A DNA stretch of 64,000 nucleotides, taken from NCBI RefSeq assembly GCF_018918125.1, contig NZ_JAHLQA010000005.1:1-64000 (forward strand), given 5' to 3'. Shown here piece after piece: positions 43,836 through 53,353 of this stretch (position 1 is the stretch's first letter; every line of letters starts with the position of its first letter). Made by a program: the position numbers and the translations under genes. Source of the stretch: Blautia sp. MSJ-19 (GTDB lineage: Bacteria > Bacillota > Clostridia > Lachnospirales > Lachnospiraceae). The notes below the pieces were generated by a model that worked only from the letters and a program-made list of their open reading frames with translations, was not told the origin of the DNA and did no database searches.

Positions 43836-44606
43836 ATGGCACACGTAATTGCTGTCGCCGGAAAAGGCGGCGTAGGTAAAACTACTTTATGCGGAATGTT
43901 GATTCAGTATCTCTGCGAACAGGGAAAAGGACCGATCCTTGCAGTAGATGCAGATGCAAATTCCAATCTGAACGAAGTCCTTGGAGTTGAGGTTGAAACT
44001 ACTCTCGGCGATGTTCGTGAAGAGATTGCACAGGCAGAGATTGCAAAAGAAAGTCCTATTCCGAAGGGAATGTCCAAAGCAGATTATGCAGAGCTTCGAT
44101 TTGAGGATGCTCTGGCAGAAGAAGATGATTTTGATCTGCTCGTCATGGGCAGAACACAGGGAAAGGGATGTTACTGTTATGTGAACGGACTTCTGCAGGC
44201 ACAGCTTGCCAAATATCAGAACCATTATCCATACATTGTTGTAGACAATGAAGCAGGAATGGAACATATCAGCAGAGGCGTTCTTCCTTCCATGCAGACA
44301 GCAATCCTTGTAAGCGACTGCTCCAGAAGAGGCATTCAGGCAGTAGGCAGAATTGCGAAACTGATCGATGAATGTGATATGCATCCGGAGACAGTAGGAC
44401 TGATCGTGAACCGTGCGCCAAAGGGTGAACTGAACGATGGAATTAAAGAAGAAATCGAGAACCAGGGACTTCATCTCCTTGGTGTCGTACCTCAGGATGA
44501 AACCGTTTATGAATATGACTGTGAAGGTCGTCCGACGGCATCCCTTCCAGAGGATAACCCGGTGAAAATTGCTTTAAAAGAAATCGTTGCAAAGTTAAAA
44601 CTTTAA
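43836..44606 (+). CDS. cooC: CooC-type maturation ATPase (first copy)
   Basis: CooC/AcsF ATPases are MinD-like proteins that insert nickel into CODH or ACS. The 256-residue protein has the deviant Walker A GKGGVGKTT at residues 9-17, AVDADANSNLNEVLG, and a Cys pair in GRTQGKGCYCYVNGLL that fits the dimer Cys motif of CooC. It lies directly before cooS; a second, different copy is at 46688. Which one serves CODH and which ACS cannot be told from sequence alone. Confidence 0.92.
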   Translation: MAHVIAVAGKGGVGKTTLCGMLIQYLCEQGKGPILAVDADANSNLNEVLGVEVETTLGDVREEIAQAEIAKESPIPKGMSKADYAELRFEDALAEEDDFDLLVMGRTQGKGCYCYVNGLLQAQLAKYQNHYPYIVVDNEAGMEHISRGVLPSMQTAILVSDCSRRGIQAVGRIAKLIDECDMHPETVGLIVNRAPKGELNDGIKEEIENQGLHLLGVVPQDETVYEYDCEGRPTASLPEDNPVKIALKEIVAKLKL

Positions 44607-44611
44607 AATAG

Positions 44612-44706
44612 TTCCTGCTGTCGATATGGCAGCAGGAAAACTAAACAAATTTTTTTACCGAGAAATAACCCATGGGCGGGGATGGGTTCTGCTGGCTTGG
44701 GTTATT
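44612..44706 (+). other. Two hairpins in the cooC-cooS gap
   Basis: TTCCTGCTG/CAGCAGGAA (44612-44638) is followed after an A-rich stretch by T7 and may partly terminate. AATAACCCA/TGGGTTATT (44664-44706) encloses a G-rich loop. They separate cooC from the highly expressed-looking cooS. Confidence 0.55.
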
Positions 44707-44770
44707 ATATAAAAATTTATAGAAAGGCTATATACATGAATCGTTCATGTATGATTAAAGGAGGTCTATA

Positions 44771-46663
44771 ATGAGTGAATTCAAATTAACTACAGTGGAA
44801 GAATTTGAAGCTGCTACCGAGAGACTGTTAGAGACAGGCGCAAAGGTAGGCGCAGACGCTTGGCAGTTTCGAGTAAAAAACCAGACTCCACACTGTAAGT
44901 TCGGTGAGCAGGGTGTCTGTTGCCGTATCTGTTCCATGGGTCCGTGCCGTATTACACCAAAGGCACCGAGAGGAATCTGCGGATGTGATGCACACGGTAT
45001 CGTAGGAAGAAACTTCCTTCGTTTCACAGCCGGTGGAGCTGCTACACATTCTGATCACGGACGTGAAATTTGTATCACCCTCGGACATACAAAAGAGGGA
45101 GGCGACTATCAGGTAAAAGATCCTGAGAAACTGATCCGCATCGCAAAAGAATGGGGCGTTGAGACGGAAGGCAAAGATATCTATGATCTTGCTCATGAAA
45201 TGTCTGACCTGGCGCAGGAAGAATACGGAAAAATCAGAGGTGTTTCCAGATGGCTGAAGAGAGCACCACAGCATACACAGGATCTGTGGCATGAAGCCGG
45301 AATTGAACCAAGAGCAATTGACCGTGAGGTTTCCTGTGCAATGCATATGACCCATATGGGTAACACATCCAAACCGGAAGCACTGGTTCGTCAGGCACTC
45401 CGTAATGGACTTTCTGATGGATGGGGCGGTTCCATGTGCGGTACAGAATTCTCTGACGTAATGTTCGGAACACCGAAGCCGATCGATACAGAAGCAAACC
45501 TTGGCGTTATGAATGCTGAGAACGTAAACATCGTAGTACACGGACATGATCCGAGTCTTTCCGAGATGATCTGCGAAGTAGCGGACAGCAAAGAAATGAT
45601 CGACTACGCAAAATCCATGGGAGCAAAGGGAATCACTATTTCCGGTGTTTGCTGTACTTCCAACGAAGTAGCAATGCGTCGTGGTATCCCGATGGCAGGT
45701 AACTTCCTGCAGCAGGAAAACGTTGTTCTGACAGGTGCCTGCGAGGCAATCGTTGTTGACGTTCAGTGTATCTTCCCTGCATTAGGACCTCTGAGCAAAT
45801 GCTTCCATACCAAATTCATCACAACTTCACCGATCTGCCAGATGCCAGATTCTGAATTCATCGAATTCAGTGCCGGAACAGCTGGAGAAAAAGCTCGTCA
45901 GATCGTTAGACTGGCATGCGAGAACTTCAAGAACAGAAAACCAGAACTTGTTTACATTCCGGAAATGAAACAGAAAGCAACTGTTGGATACTCTGTTGAA
46001 GCAATCGTTAAGACACTTGACGGTGTAACAAACTCTCAGGTAGATGAAACAGGAACAACCAAACCGCTCCTTGAGTGTATCACATCCGGTGTTATCCGTG
46101 GTGCTGTAGCAATGGTTGGATGTAACAACCCGAAGATCAGACCTGACTATGCACATGTTGAACTGATGAAGAAACTGATTGCAAACGATATCGTGATCAT
46201 CGCTTCTGGATGTTCCGCACAGGCAGCTGCAAAGGCAGGCCTTATGGACAAAGCAGCCAAAGATCTCTGCGGTGCAGGTCTGAAACGTGTATGTGAACTT
46301 GCAGACATCCCACCGGTATTACATATGGGATCCTGCGTAGATATCAGCCGTATGATGATCCTTGCATCCGAACTTGCAAAAGATTCCGGACTTAATATTT
46401 CCCAGCTTCCGGTAGTAGGATGCGCTCCTGAATGGATGTCTGAGAAAGCTGTTTCCATCGGAAACTATGTAGTAGCAACAGGTATTGATACCTTCCTTGG
46501 AGTAGATCCATACGTATCCGGATCTGATCAGGTAGCAGGACTTCTTACCGAAGGTGTTCGTGATTGGGTAGAAGCTGCTTATACAGTAGAAAAAGATATT
46601 GATAAATTATGCGATCTGATGATCGAGAGAATCGAAGAAAAGAGAACAGCTCTCGGTATCTGA
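44771..46663 (+). CDS. cooS: Anaerobic carbon monoxide dehydrogenase catalytic subunit
   Basis: Reduces CO2 to CO (and the reverse) at the Ni-4Fe-4S C-cluster, supplying the carbonyl group to ACS; also called acsA. The 630-residue protein has the N-terminal B- and D-cluster cysteines (CKFGEQGVCCRICSMGPCRI and GICGCDAHG), and C-cluster ligands in GVCCTSNEVAMRRG, GACEAIVVDVQCI, VGCNNPK, ASGCSAQAAAKAG and GSCVDISR. Length is typical. GGAGG precedes the ATG. Confidence 0.97.
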   Translation: MSEFKLTTVEEFEAATERLLETGAKVGADAWQFRVKNQTPHCKFGEQGVCCRICSMGPCRITPKAPRGICGCDAHGIVGRNFLRFTAGGAATHSDHGREICITLGHTKEGGDYQVKDPEKLIRIAKEWGVETEGKDIYDLAHEMSDLAQEEYGKIRGVSRWLKRAPQHTQDLWHEAGIEPRAIDREVSCAMHMTHMGNTSKPEALVRQALRNGLSDGWGGSMCGTEFSDVMFGTPKPIDTEANLGVMNAENVNIVVHGHDPSLSEMICEVADSKEMIDYAKSMGAKGITISGVCCTSNEVAMRRGIPMAGNFLQQENVVLTGACEAIVVDVQCIFPALGPLSKCFHTKFITTSPICQMPDSEFIEFSAGTAGEKARQIVRLACENFKNRKPELVYIPEMKQKATVGYSVEAIVKTLDGVTNSQVDETGTTKPLLECITSGVIRGAVAMVGCNNPKIRPDYAHVELMKKLIANDIVIIASGCSAQAAAKAGLMDKAAKDLCGAGLKRVCELADIPPVLHMGSCVDISRMMILASELAKDSGLNISQLPVVGCAPEWMSEKAVSIGNYVVATGIDTFLGVDPYVSGSDQVAGLLTEGVRDWVEAAYTVEKDIDKLCDLMIERIEEKRTALGI

Positions 46664-46687
46664 TAGCGGGAAAGGCGCGATTAACTT

Positions 46688-47461
46688 ATGAAAATAGCAG
46701 TAACCGGTAAAGGCGGAGTAGGAAAGACAACTTTTGCGGCAACACTTGCCAGATTATACGCAGACGAAGGAAAAAAAGTCCTTGCAGCAGATGTGGACCC
46801 GGATGCAAATCTTGGTCTGGCACTTGGATTTGATGAAGAAACACTGGATTCCATTGTTCCGATCTCCCGGATGCGAAAACTGGTGGAGGAGCGTACCGGA
46901 GCCAACAGTCAGAACCAGTTTTATAAACTGAATCCGAAGGTAGACGATATTCCGGATACCTACGGAAAAACCTGCAATGGCGTAAAACTGCTTGTCCTTG
47001 GTACCGTGGAAACGGGTGGAGGCGGATGTGTCTGCCCTGAACATGTCATGCTGAAACGGATTATCAATAATCTTGTGATTCACAGAGACGATGTGGTGAT
47101 TCTGGATATGGAGGCCGGTCTGGAGCATCTGGGCCGCGGCACCACGGAAAGCATGGATGAATTTATAGTAGTGATTGAACCAGGGGCGAGAAGTGTACAG
47201 ACCTACAAAAATGTAAAACGACTTGCCAAAGATCTTGGTGTTGCCCAGGTAAAAGTTGTGGCAAACAAAGTAAGGAATGAGGACGATGAAGCATTCATCC
47301 GTTCAAAGATTCCGGCAGAAGATCTTCTTGGAATGATCCACTACAACACAGAAGTTATAGACGCTGACCGTCAGGGTAAATCCCCTTACGATTTCAGCCA
47401 GACTGTAACGGCTGAAATTACAAAAATAAAAGAAAAGATTGATCAGAATTCAAATCTGTAA
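46688..47461 (+). CDS. cooC: CooC-type maturation ATPase (second copy)
   Basis: The 257-residue MinD-like ATPase has the deviant Walker A GKGGVGKTT (8-16), AADVDPDANLGLALG and the CVCPEH Cys motif (near residue 117) characteristic of CooC, followed by ILDMEAGLEHLGRGT. It is closer to classic CooC than the first copy (43836). It lies between cooS and acsB, 24 and 17 bp from each, suiting a role in loading either nickel enzyme. Confidence 0.94.
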   Translation: MKIAVTGKGGVGKTTFAATLARLYADEGKKVLAADVDPDANLGLALGFDEETLDSIVPISRMRKLVEERTGANSQNQFYKLNPKVDDIPDTYGKTCNGVKLLVLGTVETGGGGCVCPEHVMLKRIINNLVIHRDDVVILDMEAGLEHLGRGTTESMDEFIVVIEPGARSVQTYKNVKRLAKDLGVAQVKVVANKVRNEDDEAFIRSKIPAEDLLGMIHYNTEVIDADRQGKSPYDFSQTVTAEITKIKEKIDQNSNL

Positions 47462-47478
47462 AAACAGGAGGTATTAAA

Positions 47479-49608
47479 GTGACTTTATTTGATAGAGTAT
47501 TCGGCGGAAATGATGCTGTATATGGTTTAACAGAGGGCGCTATTGATGGCGCAATTGCTCAGTATGGCGAAGACAAAGCTGTCAGCTTCCCGAACACCGC
47601 TTACAGCCTTCCATGTTACTACGCTGTAACAGGAACAAAAGTTACAACTTTAAAAGAATTAAAAGAAGCTCTTGGTGTTGTTAAAACACTTATGACAAGA
47701 GAAAAAAGATTAAATGATGCATTCATGTCAGGTGTTGCTACAGCACTCTGTGCAGAATTCATCGAAGTTCTGAAATATATCGATGGTGCAACACCATACG
47801 AAGAACCATGCTACGGACATCTTGCAGATGCTGTTATCCGTGAACTTGGTGTTCCGCTTGTAACAGGCGATATCCCTGGTGTAGCAGTAATCCTCGGATC
47901 TGCTCCTACAACAGAAGAAGGTGTTGCTCTTGTTAAGAGCTATCAGGCACAGGGTATCCTCGTAACACTGGTTGGCGGAATCATCGACCAGGTTGCAGAA
48001 GCTGGAATGAAGACAGGTGCAAACGTACGTGTTATCCCGCTTGGCAAAGATGTTACAGCAGTTATCCATGTAGTATCTGTTGCACTTCGTGCAGCTCTGA
48101 TCTTCGGTAACGTAACACCTGGAGATGCAGGCACACTGATGAAATACACAATGGATCGTGTACCGGCATTCGTTAACGCATTCAAACCTCTGGATGACGT
48201 GATCGTAGCTTGTGGAGCTGGTGCTATCGCACTTGGATTCCCGGTTATCACAAACGAAACAGAAAATATCTTCCGTGTACCAAAGAGCCTGATCGTTCAG
48301 GAAGACGTAGAAAAATTCAATGCTACATCTCTTGAAGCACGTGATATCAAGATCAAGATCACAAACATCGATATTCCGGTTGCATTTGCATCCGCATTCG
48401 AAGGTGAGATCATCCGTCGTAAAGACATGCAGGTTGAGTTCGATGGTTCCCGTGTAGACTGTGCAGAGCTTGTACAGACCTGTGATGCTTCTGAAGTAGA
48501 AGACCACAAGATCACAGTAGTTGGACCGGAAGTAGACGACATGGAACTTGGAAGCAAGAACAGCATCGCATATGTTGTTAAAGTTGCCGGCAAGAACATG
48601 CAGGCTGACTTCGAACCGGTTATCGAGCGTAAATTCCACAACTACATCAACTGTATCGAAGGTGTATACCACACAGGACAGCGTGATATGCAGCGTATCC
48701 GTATCAGCATTGATGCATTCAATGCAGGATTCAAGATCAAACATATCGGTGAAGTTCTTTACGCATCTGTTAAAAATGAATTTGACGCAGTTGTTGATAA
48801 ATGTGAAGTTGTTATCTATACAGATCCGGCAGAATGTACAAGAGTACGTCACGAAGTTGCAATTCCGATTTTCGACAAACGTGATGAGCGTCTTGATACT
48901 CTGACAGATGAATCTGTAGATGTATATTACAGCTGTATCCTCTGCCAGGCATTCTCTCCAAGCCACGTATGTGTCGTAACACCAGAAAGACTTGGACTTT
49001 GCGGTGCCGTTTCATGGCTGGATGCAAAAGCTACACATCAGCTTGATCCGAACGGACCTTGCCAGGTTATCACAAAAGAACGTCCGATCGATGAGAACCT
49101 TGGTTCTTACGAAGACGTTGATGAAGCAGTTCAGAAATTCTCACAGGGTGCTCTGGAGCACGTTACACTGTACTCCATCATGCAGGATCCTATGACATCC
49201 TGCGGATGCTTCGAGTGTATCTGCGGTATCGAACCATTCTCCAACGGTGTAGTTATTGCTAACCGTGAGTATGCAGGCATGACTCCTCTTGGAATGACAT
49301 TCCCTGAAATGGCTTCCATGACAGGTGGTGGTGTTCAGACTCCTGGATTCATGGGACATGGAAAACACTTCATCTCCTCCAAGAAATTCATGAAGGCTGA
49401 AGGCGGTATCGAACGTATCGTATGGATGCCAAAAGAACTGAAAGAGTTCGTTGCTGAACGTCTCAACAAGACAGCTCAGGAACTCTACGGAATCGAAAAC
49501 TTCACTGATATGATCGGTGATGAAACAGTAGCAACAGATCCGGAAGCACTGGTTGAATACCTGACCGAAAAAGGACATCCGGCTCTGGCAATGGATCCTA
49601 TGATGTAA
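47479..49608 (+). CDS. acsB: CO-methylating acetyl-CoA synthase (ACS alpha subunit)
   Basis: Condenses CO, a methyl group from the corrinoid protein and CoA into acetyl-CoA at the Ni-Ni-4Fe-4S A-cluster. The 709-residue protein has all A-cluster Cys: 486, 489, 498, 508 for the 4Fe-4S part and the C-G-C pair 575/577 for the nickel. Their spacing equals that of the Moorella enzyme with a constant offset of 20. It starts with GTG, 8 nt after AGGAGG. The stop codon lies at the base of a long hairpin that begins an array in the next gap. Confidence 0.97.
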   Translation: MTLFDRVFGGNDAVYGLTEGAIDGAIAQYGEDKAVSFPNTAYSLPCYYAVTGTKVTTLKELKEALGVVKTLMTREKRLNDAFMSGVATALCAEFIEVLKYIDGATPYEEPCYGHLADAVIRELGVPLVTGDIPGVAVILGSAPTTEEGVALVKSYQAQGILVTLVGGIIDQVAEAGMKTGANVRVIPLGKDVTAVIHVVSVALRAALIFGNVTPGDAGTLMKYTMDRVPAFVNAFKPLDDVIVACGAGAIALGFPVITNETENIFRVPKSLIVQEDVEKFNATSLEARDIKIKITNIDIPVAFASAFEGEIIRRKDMQVEFDGSRVDCAELVQTCDASEVEDHKITVVGPEVDDMELGSKNSIAYVVKVAGKNMQADFEPVIERKFHNYINCIEGVYHTGQRDMQRIRISIDAFNAGFKIKHIGEVLYASVKNEFDAVVDKCEVVIYTDPAECTRVRHEVAIPIFDKRDERLDTLTDESVDVYYSCILCQAFSPSHVCVVTPERLGLCGAVSWLDAKATHQLDPNGPCQVITKERPIDENLGSYEDVDEAVQKFSQGALEHVTLYSIMQDPMTSCGCFECICGIEPFSNGVVIANREYAGMTPLGMTFPEMASMTGGGVQTPGFMGHGKHFISSKKFMKAEGGIERIVWMPKELKEFVAERLNKTAQELYGIENFTDMIGDETVATDPEALVEYLTEKGHPALAMDPMM

Positions 49609-49879
49609 CTCCCGCAAAGGGAATGAATGCTCGCATTCATTCCCTGGGGAGTTAACCCTGAGTTTTGAACTGCAACGTAAAGCTGTTGCAAACAGCGGGT
49701 TGCAGGAAAAATTTAGGGTTTATCTGGAAAAATCTTGTACAGCGTAAAGTTGCGTAGCAACGAGCTGTGAGAGATTTTCAAGGTTTAGCATGAAGCATCG
49801 TAAGATGCGCACATGCGTTTGAACCAGAATATTTTCAGAACGTAAAGCTGTTGCAAACAGCGGGTTGCAGGAAAAATTC
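49607..49879 (+). repeat. Array of five stem-loops with a shared asymmetric internal loop
   Basis: Five hairpins follow acsB. U0 (49607-49653) is AACTCCC-GCAAA-GGGAATGAATG, loop CTCG, with 2 nt opposite. U1 (49656-49718) has stems CCCTGAGTTTT, CTGCAAC, GTAAA, GCTGTT. U2 (49727-49779) has GAAAAATCT, ACAGC, GTAAA, GTTGC. U3 (49782-49825) is GGTT, GCATG, GCATC. U4 (49827-49879) has GAATATTTTC, AAC, GTAAA, GCTGTT. Except in U3, a 5-nt G(T/C)AAA faces 2 nt on the other strand while the paired bases change together. U1 and U4 share 40 identical bases (49674-49713, 49839-49878). The rest of the gap to 50024 carries the acsD promoter. Function is unknown. Confidence 0.75.
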
Positions 49880-49953
49880 AGGGTTTACCCCTTCCCATGG
49901 AGAATTACATTACGATTTTTTGATATTTTTTTAACATAAATAGCCAAGTTCCC

Positions 49954-49982
49954 TTGTAACATGGTTTTTTATGTTGTATAAT
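49954..49982 (+). promoter_or_regulatory. Internal promoter before acsD
   Basis: TTGTAA at 49954-49959 and TATAAT at 49977-49982, 17 nt apart, about 35 nt before the acsD ribosome site. Confidence 0.7.
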
Positions 49983-50024
49983 ACTTTTCGAGTTTTTTAA
50001 TAATTAAGAGGAGGCTTATGAGAA

Positions 50025-50966
50025 ATGCCGTTTAATCAGAAACCACAGAAATTTAATGCAAAGATTAACGCTGTCACAATCGGAAGCGGAGACAAGACTG
50101 TGACAATCGGTGGAGAAAATTCTTTCCCATTCTATAGCTTTGATGCTCCAACAGAAAATACACCAAAGATCGGTGTTGAAATTTCTGACCTTGGACTGGA
50201 TGAATTTTCTGAAGGCGTAAAAGCTTATTATGAAGGTGCTACTACAATGGCTGAGATTGCTCAGAAAGCAGCAGCTATTGAAGGTGCAGATTTCGTTGCC
50301 CTGATCCTGGATGGTGGAGACCCGAACGGAGCAAACAAATCTGTTGAAGAACTGATCGAGGTTGTTAAAGAAGTGGCTGGTGCTATCGACTGTCCACTCG
50401 TTGTAGAAGGCTGCAAGAACGTAGAGAAGGATGCGGAACTTCTTCCGAAAGTTGCAGAAGTTCTTCAGGGAAGAAATGCACTTCTTCTTTCCGAAAAAGA
50501 AGAAAACTACAAAGCAATCGGTGCAGCAGCAGGTCTGGCTTATAATCAGATCGTTGGTGCTGAATCAGCCGTTGATATCAACCTTGCAAAACAGCTGAAC
50601 GTTGTTACTACACAGCTTGGTGTTGATGCGAAGAAGATCGTTATGAACATCGGCAGTGCAGCAGCTGGTTATGGATATGAGTACGTAGTTTCTACTATGG
50701 ACCGTATCAAAGGTGCAGCATTAGGCCAGAATGACAATATGCTGCAGATGCCTATTATTACTCCTGTATCCGCAGAGACATGGGCAGTAAAAGAAGCAAC
50801 CGCTTCTGAAGCTGATATGCCTGAATGGGGATCAGCAGACGAGCGTGGAATCGATATGGAAGTTATGACTGCAGCAGCAGACCTTGCTGCTGGTTCTGAT
50901 GCCGTAATCTTAAGACATCCGGAATCTGTTAAGACAATTTCCAAACTGATCAAAGCACTTGCTTAA
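50025..50966 (+). CDS. acsD: Corrinoid/iron-sulfur protein small subunit
   Basis: With AcsC forms the corrinoid iron-sulfur protein that carries the methyl group from methyl-THF to ACS. The 313-residue TIM-barrel protein begins with QKPQKFNAKINAVTIGSGDK, and has the typical GGENSFPFYSFD and NIGSAAAGYGYEYVVSTMDR stretches. GAGGAGG precedes the ATG; the acsC gene follows by 25 bp. Confidence 0.95.
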   Translation: MPFNQKPQKFNAKINAVTIGSGDKTVTIGGENSFPFYSFDAPTENTPKIGVEISDLGLDEFSEGVKAYYEGATTMAEIAQKAAAIEGADFVALILDGGDPNGANKSVEELIEVVKEVAGAIDCPLVVEGCKNVEKDAELLPKVAEVLQGRNALLLSEKEENYKAIGAAAGLAYNQIVGAESAVDINLAKQLNVVTTQLGVDAKKIVMNIGSAAAGYGYEYVVSTMDRIKGAALGQNDNMLQMPIITPVSAETWAVKEATASEADMPEWGSADERGIDMEVMTAAADLAAGSDAVILRHPESVKTISKLIKALA

Positions 50967-50991
50967 GGAATAATAGGAGGAAAAATTAGCT

Positions 50992-52338
50992 ATGGCACTG
51001 AATGGTATTCAGATTTTTAAATTAACACCAAAGAAAAACTGTAAGGAATGTGGATGTCCTACATGTATGGCTTTCTCTATGAAAGTTGCACAGGGCGCAA
51101 TGAAAATTGAACAGTGTCCACATATGTCTGACGAAGCACTGGCTTCCCTGTCTGAGGCAACTGCTCCGCCGATGAAGACAATCAAGATCGGAACAGGTGA
51201 TGCAGAATTCACTCTCGGAGGAGAAACTGTTCTGTTCAGACATGAAAAAACATTCGTAAGTAAACCAAGATACGCTGTATCCCTTTGCACATGCATGGAT
51301 GATGCAGAAGTTGAGGCTAAACTTGCAGCAATCCCACATGTAGACTATGACCGTATCGGTGAAAGAATGCATGTAGAACTTGTATACGTAAACTGCAGCG
51401 CAGACGCAGATGCTGCCAAATACACAGCACTTGTAGAAAAAGCAAAAGGACTTGGAAGAACTCTCGTTCTTGGATGTACAGATCCTGAAATCGCAAAAGC
51501 TGCTCTTGAAGTATGCAAAGATGGCAAACCGGTTCTTAACGGAGCAAACGCTGATAACTATGAAGCAATGAATGCAGTTGCTACAGAAGCCGGCGTAGTT
51601 CTCGGAGTATCTGGAAAAGACCTTAACGAGCTTTACGATACCGTAGCAGCTCTTGAAAAACTTGGCAACAAGAACCTTGTTCTTGACACAACAGGCGCAG
51701 ACATCAAAGAAACCTTTGCAAACACTGTACAGGTTCGTCGTGCAGCTCTGAAAGACCAGGACAGAACATTTGGATATCCGTCCATCGTAAACCTGGTAAA
51801 ACTTGCCAAAGGTGATTATCATTTACAGGCAGCACTTGCTTCCATCTTCACAATGAAATATGGTTCCATCATCGTTATGGAGCAGATGACATATGCAGAG
51901 GCACTTCCACTGTTCGGTCTTCGTCAGAACGTATACACAGACCCGCAGAAGCCGATGAAAGTAGAGCCGGGTATCTACCCACTCAACGGTGCAGACGAGA
52001 ACTCCCTCGTTGTTACAACCGTAGACTTCGCTCTTACATACTTCGTAGTTTCCGGCGAACTGGAACGTTCTGGTGTACCGCTTAACCTGGTTATCAACGA
52101 TGCAGGTGGACTTTCCGTACTGACATCCTGGGCAGCTGGTAAATTCTCCAGCACCAGCATTTCCGAGTACATCAAAGAAGAAGTTGAACCGAAGGTTAAA
52201 TGCCGTAAGCTTGTAATTCCGGGTAAAGTAGCAGTTCTCAAGGGCGACCTTGAAGCAAAACTTCCGGGATGGGAGATCATCGTAGGACCTAGAGAAGCAG
52301 TTCAGCTTGTGAAATTCTTAAAAGATATGCAGGCATAA
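50992..52338 (+). CDS. acsC: Corrinoid/iron-sulfur protein large subunit
   Basis: Holds the cobamide and a 4Fe-4S cluster that reactivates it. The 448-residue protein has the N-terminal cluster motif CKECGCPTCMAFSMKVAQGA (about 17-36), followed by a TIM barrel and a C-terminal Rossmann-like B12-binding region (VINDAGGLSVLTSWAAGKFS ... VIPGKVAVLKGDLE). Length is usual. Confidence 0.96.
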   Translation: MALNGIQIFKLTPKKNCKECGCPTCMAFSMKVAQGAMKIEQCPHMSDEALASLSEATAPPMKTIKIGTGDAEFTLGGETVLFRHEKTFVSKPRYAVSLCTCMDDAEVEAKLAAIPHVDYDRIGERMHVELVYVNCSADADAAKYTALVEKAKGLGRTLVLGCTDPEIAKAALEVCKDGKPVLNGANADNYEAMNAVATEAGVVLGVSGKDLNELYDTVAALEKLGNKNLVLDTTGADIKETFANTVQVRRAALKDQDRTFGYPSIVNLVKLAKGDYHLQAALASIFTMKYGSIIVMEQMTYAEALPLFGLRQNVYTDPQKPMKVEPGIYPLNGADENSLVVTTVDFALTYFVVSGELERSGVPLNLVINDAGGLSVLTSWAAGKFSSTSISEYIKEEVEPKVKCRKLVIPGKVAVLKGDLEAKLPGWEIIVGPREAVQLVKFLKDMQA

Positions 52339-52419
52339 TGTCCGCATAAAAATAAACCAATGCTCAGGGAGAGACGTTCTCCCTGAGACATCAAAAACCA
52401 TGTAAAGGAGAACACAGGT

Positions 52420-53208
52420 ATGGCAAAATTTGTTACTATTGGAGAGAGACTTTCCACAACAGCACCAGCAGTAAATAAAGCATTCACAGAGAGAGATCCT
52501 GAGCCGATTCTCAAAAGAGCAAAACAGCAGCTTGATGCAGGTGCTACATACCTCGATGTAAATATCGGACCAGCAGAAAACGATGGACCGGAACTGATGA
52601 AATGGGCTGTAGAACTTCTGCAGGGCAACTTCGACAATGTTCCGCTTGCACTGGATACTTCCAACGTTGCAGCTATCGAAGCTGGTATTTCCGTATACAA
52701 CCGTTCCAAAGGAAAACCGATCGTAAACTCCGCTGATGCAGCTGGAAGAATCGGATATGTTGATGTTGCAGCAGCTAACGATGCAATCGTTATCGCTCTT
52801 TGCAACGGCGAAGGAATCGCAAAAGACAACGACGAACGTATGATGTACATGCAGACTCTGATGGAGAGAGGTATGGAACAGGGTATGGACGTTGAGAACG
52901 ATATGTGGTTCGACCCGTTATTCCTCGTTATCAAAGGAATGCAGGACAAACAGATGGAAGTTCTTGACTTCATCAAAATGATCTCTGATATGGGAATGAA
53001 GAGCACCGGTGGTCTTTCCAACAACTCCAACGGTATGCCAAAACATATCCGTCCGATCATGGACTCCGCTATGGTAGCTATGGCTATGATGCAGGGACTT
53101 ACATCCGCAATCGTTAACCCTAACGACCTGCGTCTGATGGAAACAATCAAATCCTGCGATATCATCAAAAATAATTACCTGTACGCAGATTCCTATCTGG
53201 AAATCTAA
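52420..53208 (+). CDS. acsE: Methyl-THF:corrinoid iron-sulfur protein methyltransferase
   Basis: Moves the methyl from 5-methyl-THF to the cob(I)amide of AcsCD. The 262-residue pterin-binding TIM barrel has IGERLSTTAPAVNKAF near the start, GATYLDVNIGPAENDGPELM with the conserved Asp-Asn pterin site, and GGLSNNSNGMP. The gap before it contains a GGGAGA/TCTCCC hairpin; a terminator follows. Confidence 0.96.
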   Translation: MAKFVTIGERLSTTAPAVNKAFTERDPEPILKRAKQQLDAGATYLDVNIGPAENDGPELMKWAVELLQGNFDNVPLALDTSNVAAIEAGISVYNRSKGKPIVNSADAAGRIGYVDVAAANDAIVIALCNGEGIAKDNDERMMYMQTLMERGMEQGMDVENDMWFDPLFLVIKGMQDKQMEVLDFIKMISDMGMKSTGGLSNNSNGMPKHIRPIMDSAMVAMAMMQGLTSAIVNPNDLRLMETIKSCDIIKNNYLYADSYLEI

Positions 53209-53234
53209 TCAGTCTGACTTTTTACGGCTGTAGA

Positions 53235-53276
53235 TAAAAAAAGGCTGGAGGCTTCGCGGCCTCTGGCCTTTTTTAT
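53235..53276 (+). terminator. Rho-independent terminator after acsE
   Basis: AAAAAGGC-t-GGAGGC-ttcgcg-GCCTC-tg-GCCTTTTTT, a strong stem with both A and T tracts. Confidence 0.9.
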
Positions 53277-53353
53277 AAATATTAATAAGTCTGACGCCCA
53301 ACGCCACAGCTGAAAGACAAGAATATTCACGAGGCGAGAAAGGTGGTTACCGC

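Noticed and set aside
49607-49879. Plain run of terminators after acsB
   Set aside because: The hairpins lack T-tracts at their 3' sides, and their shared internal loop is not expected of terminators.
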